Of a stretch of DNA of 64,000 nucleotides, positions 15,609 to 21,618 are shown piece by piece. The DNA lies in IMG/VR virus record IMGVR_UViG_3300032223_002435, positions 1-64,000 of that record, one strand, 5' to 3'. The first letter of the stretch is position 1; every line of letters begins with the position of its first letter. The position numbers and the translations under genes are program-made. A model generated the notes under the pieces. That model did not search any database and was not told where the DNA came from. It was given only the letters and a program-made list of their open reading frames with translations. The stretch is from a virus.

Positions 15609-15767
15609 TCAATTATGCAAAACAAAGGCCAAGATGAGGGCAAAGGCAGTAGCCATAATGCACAACAACAAACCAGAAAGGATCAGGTAATGATTCTGTC
15701 TATCTCGGCGGGCTTTTTGCTTTAAAAGATACGGACGGATAAGAATGTTAATTTCGTTGGAAGTCAT
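15609..15767 (-). CDS. Small single-span membrane protein, 52 aa
   Basis: ATG 15767 overlaps the stop of the zinc-ribbon gene as ATGA. The first 28 residues are basic and polar (LLKQKARRDRQNHY); the rest is one hydrophobic segment (LILSGLLLCIMATAFALIL) ending VLHN. The topology is probably N-in. It could be a small membrane regulator or toxin-like peptide; nothing in the sequence names it. Confidence 0.65.
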   Translation of the reverse strand: MTSNEINILIRPYLLKQKARRDRQNHYLILSGLLLCIMATAFALILAFVLHN

Positions 15768-16012
15768 ATTTCTTCAATGGTTTCTCCAGCTTCGACAAGG
15801 TATCGGTATCCATCGCCATCACTTGCCGACCATCCGCAATAGCAGTTGGACAATCCTTTGTGATCGCCACAATTATCGCAGATCCTTACCCCGCATCCAC
15901 GACTGGATGTTTGGGGGTAGTAGTGACCACAGCCACACTTTTCGGGTTTTTCGCGGCCACACTCGGGGCAATGGTCTTCGCCAAATGGCACGCCGCATCG
16001 TTCACATTTCAT
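15764..16012 (-). CDS. Cys-rich zinc-ribbon protein, 82 aa
   Basis: Starts MKCERCGVPFGEDHCPECG at ATG 16012 in an ATGA overlap with the ArdA stop. At least ten Cys occur in CxxC-type pairs (CERC, CPEC, CGC, ICDNC, CYC), giving two to three zinc ribbons. The tail is acidic. The role is unknown; similar small proteins often bind RNA or DNA. Confidence 0.65.
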   Translation of the reverse strand: MKCERCGVPFGEDHCPECGREKPEKCGCGHYYPQTSSRGCGVRICDNCGDHKGLSNCYCGWSASDGDGYRYLVEAGETIEEI

Positions 16013-16515
16013 CGACGGAATACCCACACTTGATTGTTGTCATCAGTGCTGGTGCAAAATGAATGGGTCAGCTCGGATTCCCAGACTCGGTTCCAATCTA
16101 TACAGGAGGTAATCCAAGTGGGGCAGTCGCTCGGTATCCCACCTGTCTCTTCAGAAAATTGCTGAGCAAAGTCTTCTTCAGAATCATACTTCCCTACAAA
16201 TGCGTCATTTGCATCGGTTATGTTCCGGCCGTTGCCAATGGCGTCATAATACATCTCGACCATCATGCGTTCGTCATCATCCAATTCGAGCCACTCCCAT
16301 ATCTGATTATCGAGACCAGACTCTCCGTAGAAATCACGGGGAAAGTTTTGGAAATCTTGAAACATCAATTCGGGGTCGGCCTCATCTTTGTGAAGCTCGC
16401 GGCATTCCTCGTAAAACGACTCTTTGTCGTGACCCTCTAATGAAACCCACGCCCCATCAATGCTTCCATTATTGTATTTGGCGTAAGTGCCAACATAAAC
16501 AGATGGGTCATCCAT
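16009..16515 (-). CDS. ArdA-like antirestriction protein
   Basis: A 168-residue, strongly acidic protein beginning PSVYVGTYAKYNNGSIDGAWVS, the conserved ArdA start, with a DFQNFP block, long acidic helices in the centre and a closing CIDWNRVWESELTHSF. ArdA proteins mimic B-form DNA and inhibit type I restriction enzymes, protecting incoming DNA. The acidic residue run and length (about 165) agree. It is followed by zinc-ribbon microproteins and preceded by a 65-residue gene in an 8-nt overlap. Confidence 0.9.
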   Translation of the reverse strand: MDDPSVYVGTYAKYNNGSIDGAWVSLEGHDKESFYEECRELHKDEADPELMFQDFQNFPRDFYGESGLDNQIWEWLELDDDERMMVEMYYDAIGNGRNITDANDAFVGKYDSEEDFAQQFSEETGGIPSDCPTWITSCIDWNRVWESELTHSFCTSTDDNNQVWVFRR

Positions 16516-16705
16516 AAGACTCGTCCTCTAGCGTGGTTACCAGGCCGTCAAAGTCTTCGTTTTTCCCAAGCATATCGGCGGCGGCACAAACCATCGCCAA
16601 ATCAATTCCGTATTCTTGTGACAGAGATTTCAGATACTCCATTCGGTTGGCATATCCATGCTCTTGATAGATGGATAGCTTGGGGGCTTCAGTAGTTGTA
16701 TTCAT
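16508..16705 (-). CDS. Conserved small protein upstream of ardA, 65 aa
   Basis: Starts MNTTTEAPKLSIYQEHGYANR at ATG 16705. The pattern YxxxYGID...LGKNEDFDGLVTTLED resembles small proteins found beside antirestriction and helicase genes in mobile elements. Function unknown. It overlaps ardA by 8 nt, so joint expression is likely. Confidence 0.65.
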   Translation of the reverse strand: MNTTTEAPKLSIYQEHGYANRMEYLKSLSQEYGIDLAMVCAAADMLGKNEDFDGLVTTLEDESYG

Positions 16706-16871
16706 GGTCGGGCATCTCCCACTGCTGTTCATAATACTCGTCGGGATTAGGGTATATTCCGTAGTCGGGCTTCATCAGCCGGTCTTCTTGAGCCACCAAC
16801 TCAAAGTCGATGTTACTTTGATGGCGTGCTTCTCGGTCTTCTTTTTCCCAATCAATTTCAATAATACTCAT
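16689..16871 (-). CDS. Acidic hypothetical protein, 60 aa
   Basis: ATG 16871 in ATGA overlap with the upstream stop. Composition is very acidic with many Tyr (YPNPDEYYEQQWEMPDHEYNY). Overlaps the next gene by 17 nt. Function unknown. Confidence 0.55.
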   Translation of the reverse strand: MSIIEIDWEKEDREARHQSNIDFELVAQEDRLMKPDYGIYPNPDEYYEQQWEMPDHEYNY

Positions 16872-17128
16872 TGTTTTTCTAGTAAGTTTTCTTCTTTCAG
16901 CCAATTAACAAGGGCATCGAATGAAGTTTGCGGAAGCTCATCACACACTTCAAAATCGCCATGCTCGCACTCCTTGTAGTCCTCGATTTCGTCATAGGTG
17001 ATATTGATTTGCCCCGTTCCAGCCTGGTTGCAAATGGTGATGCCGAGACGATCCAACTTTCCGTTTCGCAATTCCTCTTCGGTGAGTGAATCGTAAGTTT
17101 TTCCGAAGGCGGTGGTGGTGTATATCAT
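16868..17128 (-). CDS. Acidic hypothetical protein, 86 aa
   Basis: Not recognised. An alpha/beta pattern with a central acidic run (ITYDEIEDYKECEHGDFEVCDELP). Coupled by ATGA to the clamp gene upstream. Confidence 0.6.
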   Translation of the reverse strand: MIYTTTAFGKTYDSLTEEELRNGKLDRLGITICNQAGTGQINITYDEIEDYKECEHGDFEVCDELPQTSFDALVNWLKEENLLEKQ

Positions 17129-18282
17129 TTGGTCGCAGGTGTTGGGTCTTCAACCGATACACGCATCGGCATCAGAATGACTTTGACCCCCATCTTGGCG
17201 GGAGATGTGAATACCCCCGGAGAGAGGGAGTCGATTAAAGACAGGCGGCCAAGCCCTGCATCGAGGGCATCGGCCACAAAGTCTTGATTGAAACAGATGT
17301 AGGGATTGTAGCCGGTTCGCCCATCCCCGATGTCGCCCTTGGTGTCGGCGGCGACATTGAACGAGCCACGCTTGCCCTTGAGGGAAAGTTGTCCAGGAGA
17401 GATGTCCAGACGGAGGCTCTTCTCCTTGGTATTGGCTACATTTGCCTTGCGGATGGTGCTGGCAAGCTCGGCGGCATCCACTCGGATCACGCACTTCACT
17501 GCTCCCTCGTCGGGGATAACCTGACGGAAGTTGGGGAATTGCCCATCCACAAGTTTAGAAGTGAGTCTTACGATAAGACTGCCAACTTTCGTGAAGCGAA
17601 CAAAGCGAGTCTCGTCCTTGTCCACCTTGTTGAAGCAAATCGTCATACCCTCCTCGACCATCTTGCAGGTCTCATTCGGGATAATGGCGTCGGCTTTGAT
17701 CGCGGGGAGACCCTCACGCAGATACAGGCGACGGCCATCTGCTGCGACGGCCTCACCCTTGGCAGAATAAAGCATTCCGTTGAGGACATATCGGGTCGCA
17801 TCATTGGAAGCATGAGAAATGCCTTCGCTGACGGCCTTGTGGAACGGGTCGGCATCGAGCGTCGTGGTCGGCCAAGTGAGAGTCGGTATAACAGGGAAGC
17901 TATCCATCGAGACTTCTGTCTCAACGGCTGTATAGGCGGCGATGCCGCCAGTGACATAAGACAGGCCGCCAGGCTCGATTTTTATACTGGTTCCCTTGTC
18001 GGATGCCTTGGCGACTTGCGTCAGGGTATCAATCGGCACTAGGAAGTCAGCCTGCTCGCGAGCCAATGACAATGCGGCCAGCTTGCGGGACAATTCACTC
18101 GTGCCAACTTCGGACGGAATTGAGATCGTCAGGAAACGATCTTGATCGGTGGCGACCAGATGCGTCCCAGTAGCGTTGCGAGTGCAACGCACATAGGACA
18201 GCACCGGCATCTTGGCAGAGGGCGATGCAACCTTGCGGAGGCGACGGGCGACATCCACAAGGAGCGATTGGGAAATAATCAT
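17125..18282 (-). CDS. dnaN: DNA polymerase III beta-subunit homologue (sliding clamp)
   Basis: A 385-residue protein with the three-domain layout of bacterial beta clamps. Recognisable sites are PVLSYVRC in domain 1, NDATRYVLNGMLYSA then AADGRRLYLREG in domain 2, and KLVDGQFPNFRQVIP leading to domain 3. The C-terminal hydrophobic pocket strand reads ILMPMRV in place of the classic PMRL end, followed by a 12-residue tail. It would tether a polymerase to phage DNA. Phage-encoded beta clamps are uncommon, and no polymerase gene is visible in this window. Palindrome copy 3 lies inside it. The start overlaps the 58-residue gene by ATGA. Confidence 0.88.
   Translation of the reverse strand: MIISQSLLVDVARRLRKVASPSAKMPVLSYVRCTRNATGTHLVATDQDRFLTISIPSEVGTSELSRKLAALSLAREQADFLVPIDTLTQVAKASDKGTSIKIEPGGLSYVTGGIAAYTAVETEVSMDSFPVIPTLTWPTTTLDADPFHKAVSEGISHASNDATRYVLNGMLYSAKGEAVAADGRRLYLREGLPAIKADAIIPNETCKMVEEGMTICFNKVDKDETRFVRFTKVGSLIVRLTSKLVDGQFPNFRQVIPDEGAVKCVIRVDAAELASTIRKANVANTKEKSLRLDISPGQLSLKGKRGSFNVAADTKGDIGDGRTGYNPYICFNQDFVADALDAGLGRLSLIDSLSPGVFTSPAKMGVKVILMPMRVSVEDPTPATK
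17564..17580. promoter_or_regulatory. Palindrome AGTCTTA-CGA-TAAGACT, copy 3
   Basis: Inside the clamp gene, in the codons for S-L-I-V-R-L. Centre CGA is the reverse complement of the TCG centre of copies 1 and 2, so it is the same site in the opposite orientation. Confidence 0.85.
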
Positions 18283-18455
18283 GGCTTGATGTAGGCGTTG
18301 AGGCCGATAGTCACCGGCTTGCCATTAACAAGGGCGGTGGTGGTGATGTTGCCGCTAGTGGTGGCGACGACCAGCGTCTTGCCGCTTGCGGAGGGGCGAG
18401 GCTTCTCCAGCGGGATCTCGATAAACAGGGTGTTGTCTTTGATGGTGGTTTTCAC
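18279..18455 (-). CDS. Conserved-looking small protein, 58 aa
   Basis: GTG start at 18455, stop in ATGA overlap with the clamp gene. The sequence begins MKTTIKDNTLFIEIPLEKP, continues SASGKTLVVATTSGN and ends VTIGLNAYIKP. It is a regular beta-strand pattern that could be a small all-beta (SH3/OB-like) domain. The GTG lies within a CCGTCCGTG motif that also recurs in other regulatory gaps. A role linked to the clamp is inferred from coupling only. Confidence 0.7.
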   Translation of the reverse strand: MKTTIKDNTLFIEIPLEKPRPSASGKTLVVATTSGNITTTALVNGKPVTIGLNAYIKP

Positions 18456-18479
18456 GGACGGGTTTAGTTGAATTTGAAT

Positions 18480-18512
18480 AAAAAGATGCCGCCCACTTAA
18501 CGGCGGGGCGGC
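18480..18512 (-). terminator. Intrinsic terminator after the Ala-rich coiled-coil gene
   Basis: GCCGCCC (18488-18494) pairs with GGGCGGC (18506-18512) around an 11-nt loop. In the leftward direction the stem is followed by a T tract (the A run at 18480-18484). It lies between the stop of the 286-residue gene and the next small gene, so it would uncouple or attenuate that transcript. Confidence 0.75.
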
Positions 18513-18528
18513 GTTGCCGTGTTACTGA

Positions 18529-19389
18529 TTAGGCAGCAACGACCTTCTTCTTCTTACCCCCCAAATTAACCCCCACAGCCTCGGCGAGTTCGGCGATGCG
18601 GGCGGTGACTACGGCTTGGCTGTCCTCGTCCAACTCGGAGAAGGCCAGCTCGACCGCATTGATAGCGTCCAGAACACCGGCCAAGGTGACACCTTCGGGA
18701 GCCTCAATGGTCTCCTCCTCGGTCTCGTCCTCGTCGGTAGAGGCTGGGGCGGGATGGCCGGCCTTGGCATCCTCGATCTCGGGATCGGACTGCTTGGCGG
18801 CTTTCGCCTTGAGGTCAGCGTTCTCGGCCTTGATCTTCTCGATCTCGACCGCCTCGGCCTCGGCCTTGGCAGTCGCGGCGGCCTCGGCGGCAGCCTTCAC
18901 CTTGTCGGCGGCATCCTGCTTGGCCTTGGCCTCATCGAGGGTCAGGCCGGTCTCGTAGAGACTTGCCAACTCCTCGTCAGGCTCACCGGCCACCTTGACA
19001 ACGGCTACCACCTCCTCGGCGGTGAGTTGCTTGGCGGATCGGGCGGTTTGAACACGGACGATGTTGAAGCAATCCGCGTGGGACAGCCGATCATACTCGG
19101 CCTCGGTCAAGTGTCCGGCCTCGACCAGGCTAAAGACCTTGGCGGCATAGCTGGCGTTGGATATGGAACCCTTGGGGATACCAGCCTTCTGCAGGAGAGG
19201 GAAGATACCCTTATCCTTTTTGGTCAGGCTGGCTTCGATGCAACGGAACAGCTTGCCCATTGCAGAGAAGGCACGCTGTCCGGCTGATGCTTCCACTTGG
19301 AAGCGAGTGACCGCCTCGGCTCGCGTCATTGCGGCGGCGGCGGCGTAGGATAGTGCCTCGATAGGCACTTCGACTTTCGTCTTTTTCAT
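18529..19389 (-). CDS. Ala/Glu-rich coiled-coil protein, 286 aa
   Basis: Not recognised. Residues 1-150 are helical (GKLFRCIEASL, KGSISNASYAAKVF, a possible HTH-like core). Residues about 150-200 are a continuous Ala/Lys/Glu coiled coil. Residues 200-235 are an acidic linker and the end is a helical domain with a Lys-rich tail (GGKKKKVVAA). The leader is unusual: ATAACGGG and CCCGTTAT arms bracket a CAACCC repeat, and the second arm includes the first two bases of the start codon. This suggests translational control of an abundant product. Confidence 0.65.
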   Translation of the reverse strand: MKKTKVEVPIEALSYAAAAAMTRAEAVTRFQVEASAGQRAFSAMGKLFRCIEASLTKKDKGIFPLLQKAGIPKGSISNASYAAKVFSLVEAGHLTEAEYDRLSHADCFNIVRVQTARSAKQLTAEEVVAVVKVAGEPDEELASLYETGLTLDEAKAKQDAADKVKAAAEAAATAKAEAEAVEIEKIKAENADLKAKAAKQSDPEIEDAKAGHPAPASTDEDETEEETIEAPEGVTLAGVLDAINAVELAFSELDEDSQAVVTARIAELAEAVGVNLGGKKKKVVAA

Positions 19390-19546
19390 AACGGGTTGGG
19401 TTGGGTTGGGTTGCGTCCCGTTATCCTTTCGCAGAGTCTTACGATAAGACTCGCGTCAGGATCAGAGGCACAACACGGACGGGACAAGCCGTGTTGCTAA
19501 AATCACGCAGAAACCACGGACGGCTAAACTCGCCGCCGGTAAAAGA
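19390..19546. promoter_or_regulatory. Leader region of the 286-residue gene: hairpins, palindrome copy 4, CCGTCCGT motifs
   Basis: Reading leftward: ACGGACGG motifs at 19516-19523 and 19475-19482, a hairpin CAACACGG/CCGTGTTG (19471-19496), palindrome copy 4 (19435-19451), then CCCGTTAT/ATAACGGG arms (19417-19424 and 19388-19395) enclosing four CAACCC units next to the start codon. No standard promoter boxes are clear. The density of paired elements marks it as a control region. Confidence 0.65.
19435..19451. promoter_or_regulatory. Palindrome AGTCTTA-CGA-TAAGACT, copy 4
   Basis: The only copy in non-coding DNA, 46 bp upstream of the 286-residue gene's start codon, with the 19-bp extended symmetry (G...C). 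Confidence 0.85.
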
Positions 19547-19566
19547 AAACCGGCCTAGGCCGGTTT
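19547..19566 (-). terminator. Intrinsic terminator overlapping a stop codon
   Basis: A perfect 20-bp inverted repeat, AAACCGGCCT/AGGCCGGTTT, whose centre contains the TAG stop of the 197-residue gene (19555-19557). Leftward of the stem the - strand reads into a T-rich run, as expected for a leftward terminator. Confidence 0.7.
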
Positions 19567-20148
19567 CTTGTAGTTAAGTGCCGCGCCAGCCAGCCATCGG
19601 GAAGGCGTATGCGCGCCGCGCCTGCAATCCTTGCCGGAGGCGGTGACATACCATCCGACAGCGGGTCGGGGTTTCTTCTCGGCAGGGCGGTCAGGTAAGA
19701 TAGCCATCGCCTCACGCTCAAATCGCGCGGCGGCATCCGCGCCGCATCGCCGCGCGATCTCCCTCGATTTCTTGATGATCGAGGCAGGGTCAGTATTCGG
19801 GGTGATCTTGAAAGAGTAGTCGCCAGCCGAAACGGACAGCATGGCAATGCGGAATTTCAATTCGACTTGAGAGCCGTCTTTCTTCGTCTTGAATCGGGGC
19901 GGCGAGAAGGGCAGGAAGATTTCGGTCTCTTCCATCTCGAGATTGTCGAGAGTCTTATGGTAAGACTCGCACGATTTACGGGCGACGATGCGCGCGGCGC
20001 GTAGTCGCCGGGCGGCATAGCGATCAGCGGCCAGGGCGGCGGCGGCGGCGCGATCATCCGAGGATGACCACGGGACATTAGGAACTCCCGACACTTGGAA
20101 AAGGCGGTCGGATGCCGAGGCTACAGGTTTGATGGTGGGAAGTTTCAT
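19555..20148 (-). CDS. Basic, Ala/Arg-rich hypothetical protein, 197 aa
   Basis: Not recognised. An Arg/Ala-rich helical stretch (RAAAAALAADRYAARRLRAARIVARKSC, residues about 33-60) is followed by beta strands (ELKFRIAMLSVSAGDYSFKI) and another Arg-rich helix. The DNA is much richer in GCGC than neighbouring genes, as is the next gene upstream, suggesting a separately acquired segment. Palindrome copy 5 lies in its codons for S-Y-H-K-T. Confidence 0.6.
   Translation of the reverse strand: MKLPTIKPVASASDRLFQVSGVPNVPWSSSDDRAAAAALAADRYAARRLRAARIVARKSCESYHKTLDNLEMEETEIFLPFSPPRFKTKKDGSQVELKFRIAMLSVSAGDYSFKITPNTDPASIIKKSREIARRCGADAAARFEREAMAILPDRPAEKKPRPAVGWYVTASGKDCRRGAHTPSRWLAGAALNYKKPA
19951..19967. 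promoter_or_regulatory. Palindrome AGTCTTA-TGG-TAAGACT, copy 5
   Basis: Within the 197-residue gene; a different centre (TGG) with intact 7-bp arms and G/C flanks. Confidence 0.8.
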
Positions 20149-20157
20149 TGCATGAAA

Positions 20158-20189
20158 AAGCCCCGCGCCTCTTCCGAGACGCGGGGCTT
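20158..20189 (-). terminator. Intrinsic terminator
   Basis: AAGCCCCGCG and CGCGGGGCTT form a perfect 10-bp stem; leftward the - strand continues CTTTTTC. It terminates the 254-residue gene just before the next gene's start. Confidence 0.85.
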
Positions 20190-20196
20190 GTGATGT

Positions 20197-20221
20197 TATG
20201 GGGTCGAGCCGTCAGTTATTC
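20197..20221. repeat. Partial (25-bp) copy of the 56-bp repeat at the 3' end of the 254-residue gene
   Basis: Twenty-five bases, TATGGGGTC to GTTATTC, match the third 56-bp repeat unit (21152-21176) exactly. The copy overlaps the stop codon of the gene at 20220, so that gene is bracketed by direct repeats about 955 bp apart. Confidence 0.85.
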
Positions 20222-20984
20222 AGAAAGCCATCATGTCGGCGGCAAGCATGGCGGCATCTATTGAATTGAAGCCGAAGGCGTAGGTCTTGAGCGCGCTGGT
20301 TCGCATTCTCCACGCCGAAGAATCGGTCTCCACTACAGGGCAAAACCCTGCGAAGGGATCAACAGAAGTGACAAGGCGCGCGGCGGTGGACAAGTGACCA
20401 CGAAGCGCGGCGCGCCGTTTGCGTGAAGTGTCCGAGGCGAAGCGCATGAAGCACCGAGCGCGAAGGTCGCGCGCAATGCTGGCAAGGTGGAGGCGGCGCG
20501 CGCTTCCGCGATGATCCTGCGCGCCTAGTGGCGCGAAGTGTTCCAGCGCGTCGAGGATGGTCTCCTCCTCCGCGCGGCTCTGATCGTCGCGCGTGTTATT
20601 GATGCGAAGCAATTTTCGCACCTTCTGGAAAATCTCCGCGATGCCGTCAGTCTTTCGGTGAGTGCCGAGAAGGTACTCTGTGAAAATCTCCTGCGCGGCG
20701 TCCTCCTTGTCGTGCAAGGAAAGGTCGCGCGCTGGGCGCGCGTTCCATGCCGCGCGCCTTGTGGAGATACTGACGCCGCGCCGAGGCTTTTCCGCGATGG
20801 ACTCTCCGCGCGCGATGGTCTCGCGATGCGTCAGGTCTTGCGCGGTGAGTTTCGCCTTGGGTCGCTCGATGCGCCAAATAATGACGGAGGCGAGTTTCGC
20901 CGCCTCTTCAGAAGGCGCGCCGAGCGTGAGGCTTTCGCCGCGCGCGGTGATGGTCAGGGTCGGGGTGGTGGTGGTGGTTTGCAT
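20220..20984 (-). CDS. GC-rich hypothetical protein with weak sigma-region-2-like helix, 254 aa
   Basis: Not confidently recognised. Residues about 89-105 (HDKEDAAQEIFTEYLLG) recall the DAEDxxQExF helix of sigma-70 region 2, followed by helical segments (FQKVRKLLRI, an Arg-rich helix near 150-190). The codon and base use (many GCGC) differ from nearby genes. It is the first leftward gene after the repeat array at 21.0-21.2 kb, which lies in its upstream region. A transcription-factor or replication-initiator role would fit the context, but neither is shown by clear motifs. Confidence 0.55.
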   Translation of the reverse strand: MQTTTTTPTLTITARGESLTLGAPSEEAAKLASVIIWRIERPKAKLTAQDLTHRETIARGESIAEKPRRGVSISTRRAAWNARPARDLSLHDKEDAAQEIFTEYLLGTHRKTDGIAEIFQKVRKLLRINNTRDDQSRAEEETILDALEHFAPLGAQDHRGSARRLHLASIARDLRARCFMRFASDTSRKRRAALRGHLSTAARLVTSVDPFAGFCPVVETDSSAWRMRTSALKTYAFGFNSIDAAMLAADMMAF

Positions 20985-21014
20985 AGGGTGAAATAATGGC
21001 CGAAAAACTACAGA

Positions 21015-21176
21015 TTTTCAACCTTTATCCTTCTATTGATATGGGGTTGAGCCGTCAGTTATTCGACCGATTTTCAACCTTCATCCTTCTATTGATATGG
21101 GGTTGAGCCGTCAGTTATTCGACCGACCTTCAACCTTCATCCTTCTATTGATATGGGGTCGAGCCGTCAGTTATTC
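21015..21176. repeat. Three tandem 56-bp direct repeats (iteron-like)
   Basis: Units at 21015-21070, 21071-21126 and 21127-21176 (last one 6 bp short) differ at one to four positions. Each contains TTCAACCTT, TCCTTCTATTGATATGGGG and GAGCCGTCAGTTATTC. No spacers separate them, so this is not a CRISPR array. They lie between the divergent 254-residue gene and the virion operon, a position suited to replication initiator or repressor binding. Confidence 0.9.
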
Positions 21177-21369
21177 GCGCCCATACGCCAGGACAATTAA
21201 ACATAGTTATGAATAACTAAACATACCGCCGGTAAAAAAAATTTGGTGATATATTAGCCGTCCGTATTTTTTATGTGAGTTAGTATCCGTCCGTGGGTTC
21301 TGTGAGTGGCTTTTAGGATTTCTGCATACCCGTCCGTGGTTTCCATGCGTTGACCAAAGATTTATGGGC
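21177..21369. promoter_or_regulatory. Upstream region of the late (virion) operon
   Basis: An AT-rich stretch with three CCGTCCGT motifs (21258-21265, 21287-21294, 21329-21336), a GTTATGAATAAC inverted repeat near 21208, and GTTGAC (21349-21354) placed 15 nt before ATG 21370. The main late promoter should be here, although no sigma-70 consensus pair stands out. Confidence 0.6.
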
Positions 21370-21618
21370 ATGGCTTCACTCGAATGGATGGAAATCTACC
21401 GGACTTACTCTCCGGCGGAACTTGATGCGGAGATCATCGCGCTCAAAGGGCAGGCCACCCTCTACACAAGCCAGACTATGGGTGAAAAATCCTACGCCAA
21501 AGATTTGGTGATGGTTCAAAACCGGCTTCAGGCAGCCGTCCGTGTTCGAAATGAGAGGTCGAGTCGTTACACCAATCCGTCCTATGGCGTTCCTGACTTC
21601 TCCAGCGGAGTAAACTAA
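21370..21618 (+). CDS. Head-tail connector-like small protein (gpW/DUF6148-like), 82 aa
   Basis: Begins MASLEWMEIYRTYSPAELDAEI; two helices flank a short beta hairpin (YTSQTMGEKSYAKDL...), the layout of lambda gpW-type and DUF6148 proteins that sit just before the portal. ATG 21370 is preferred to the ATG 6 nt earlier because GTTGAC then lies at the standard 15-nt distance. It overlaps the portal start (TAATG). Confidence 0.6.
   Translation: MASLEWMEIYRTYSPAELDAEIIALKGQATLYTSQTMGEKSYAKDLVMVQNRLQAAVRVRNERSSRYTNPSYGVPDFSSGVN

Noticed and set aside
17284-18042. + strand open frame of 252 codons inside the clamp gene
   Set aside because: Antisense to a clear beta-clamp homologue.
18616-19287. 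Long + strand open frame (223 codons) opposite the Ala/Glu coiled-coil gene
   Set aside because: It mirrors the low-complexity GC-rich codons of the - strand gene; Gly/Leu repeats without structure and no start signal.
21015-21176. CRISPR array
   Set aside because: The 56-bp units are contiguous with no spacers and no cas genes are present.
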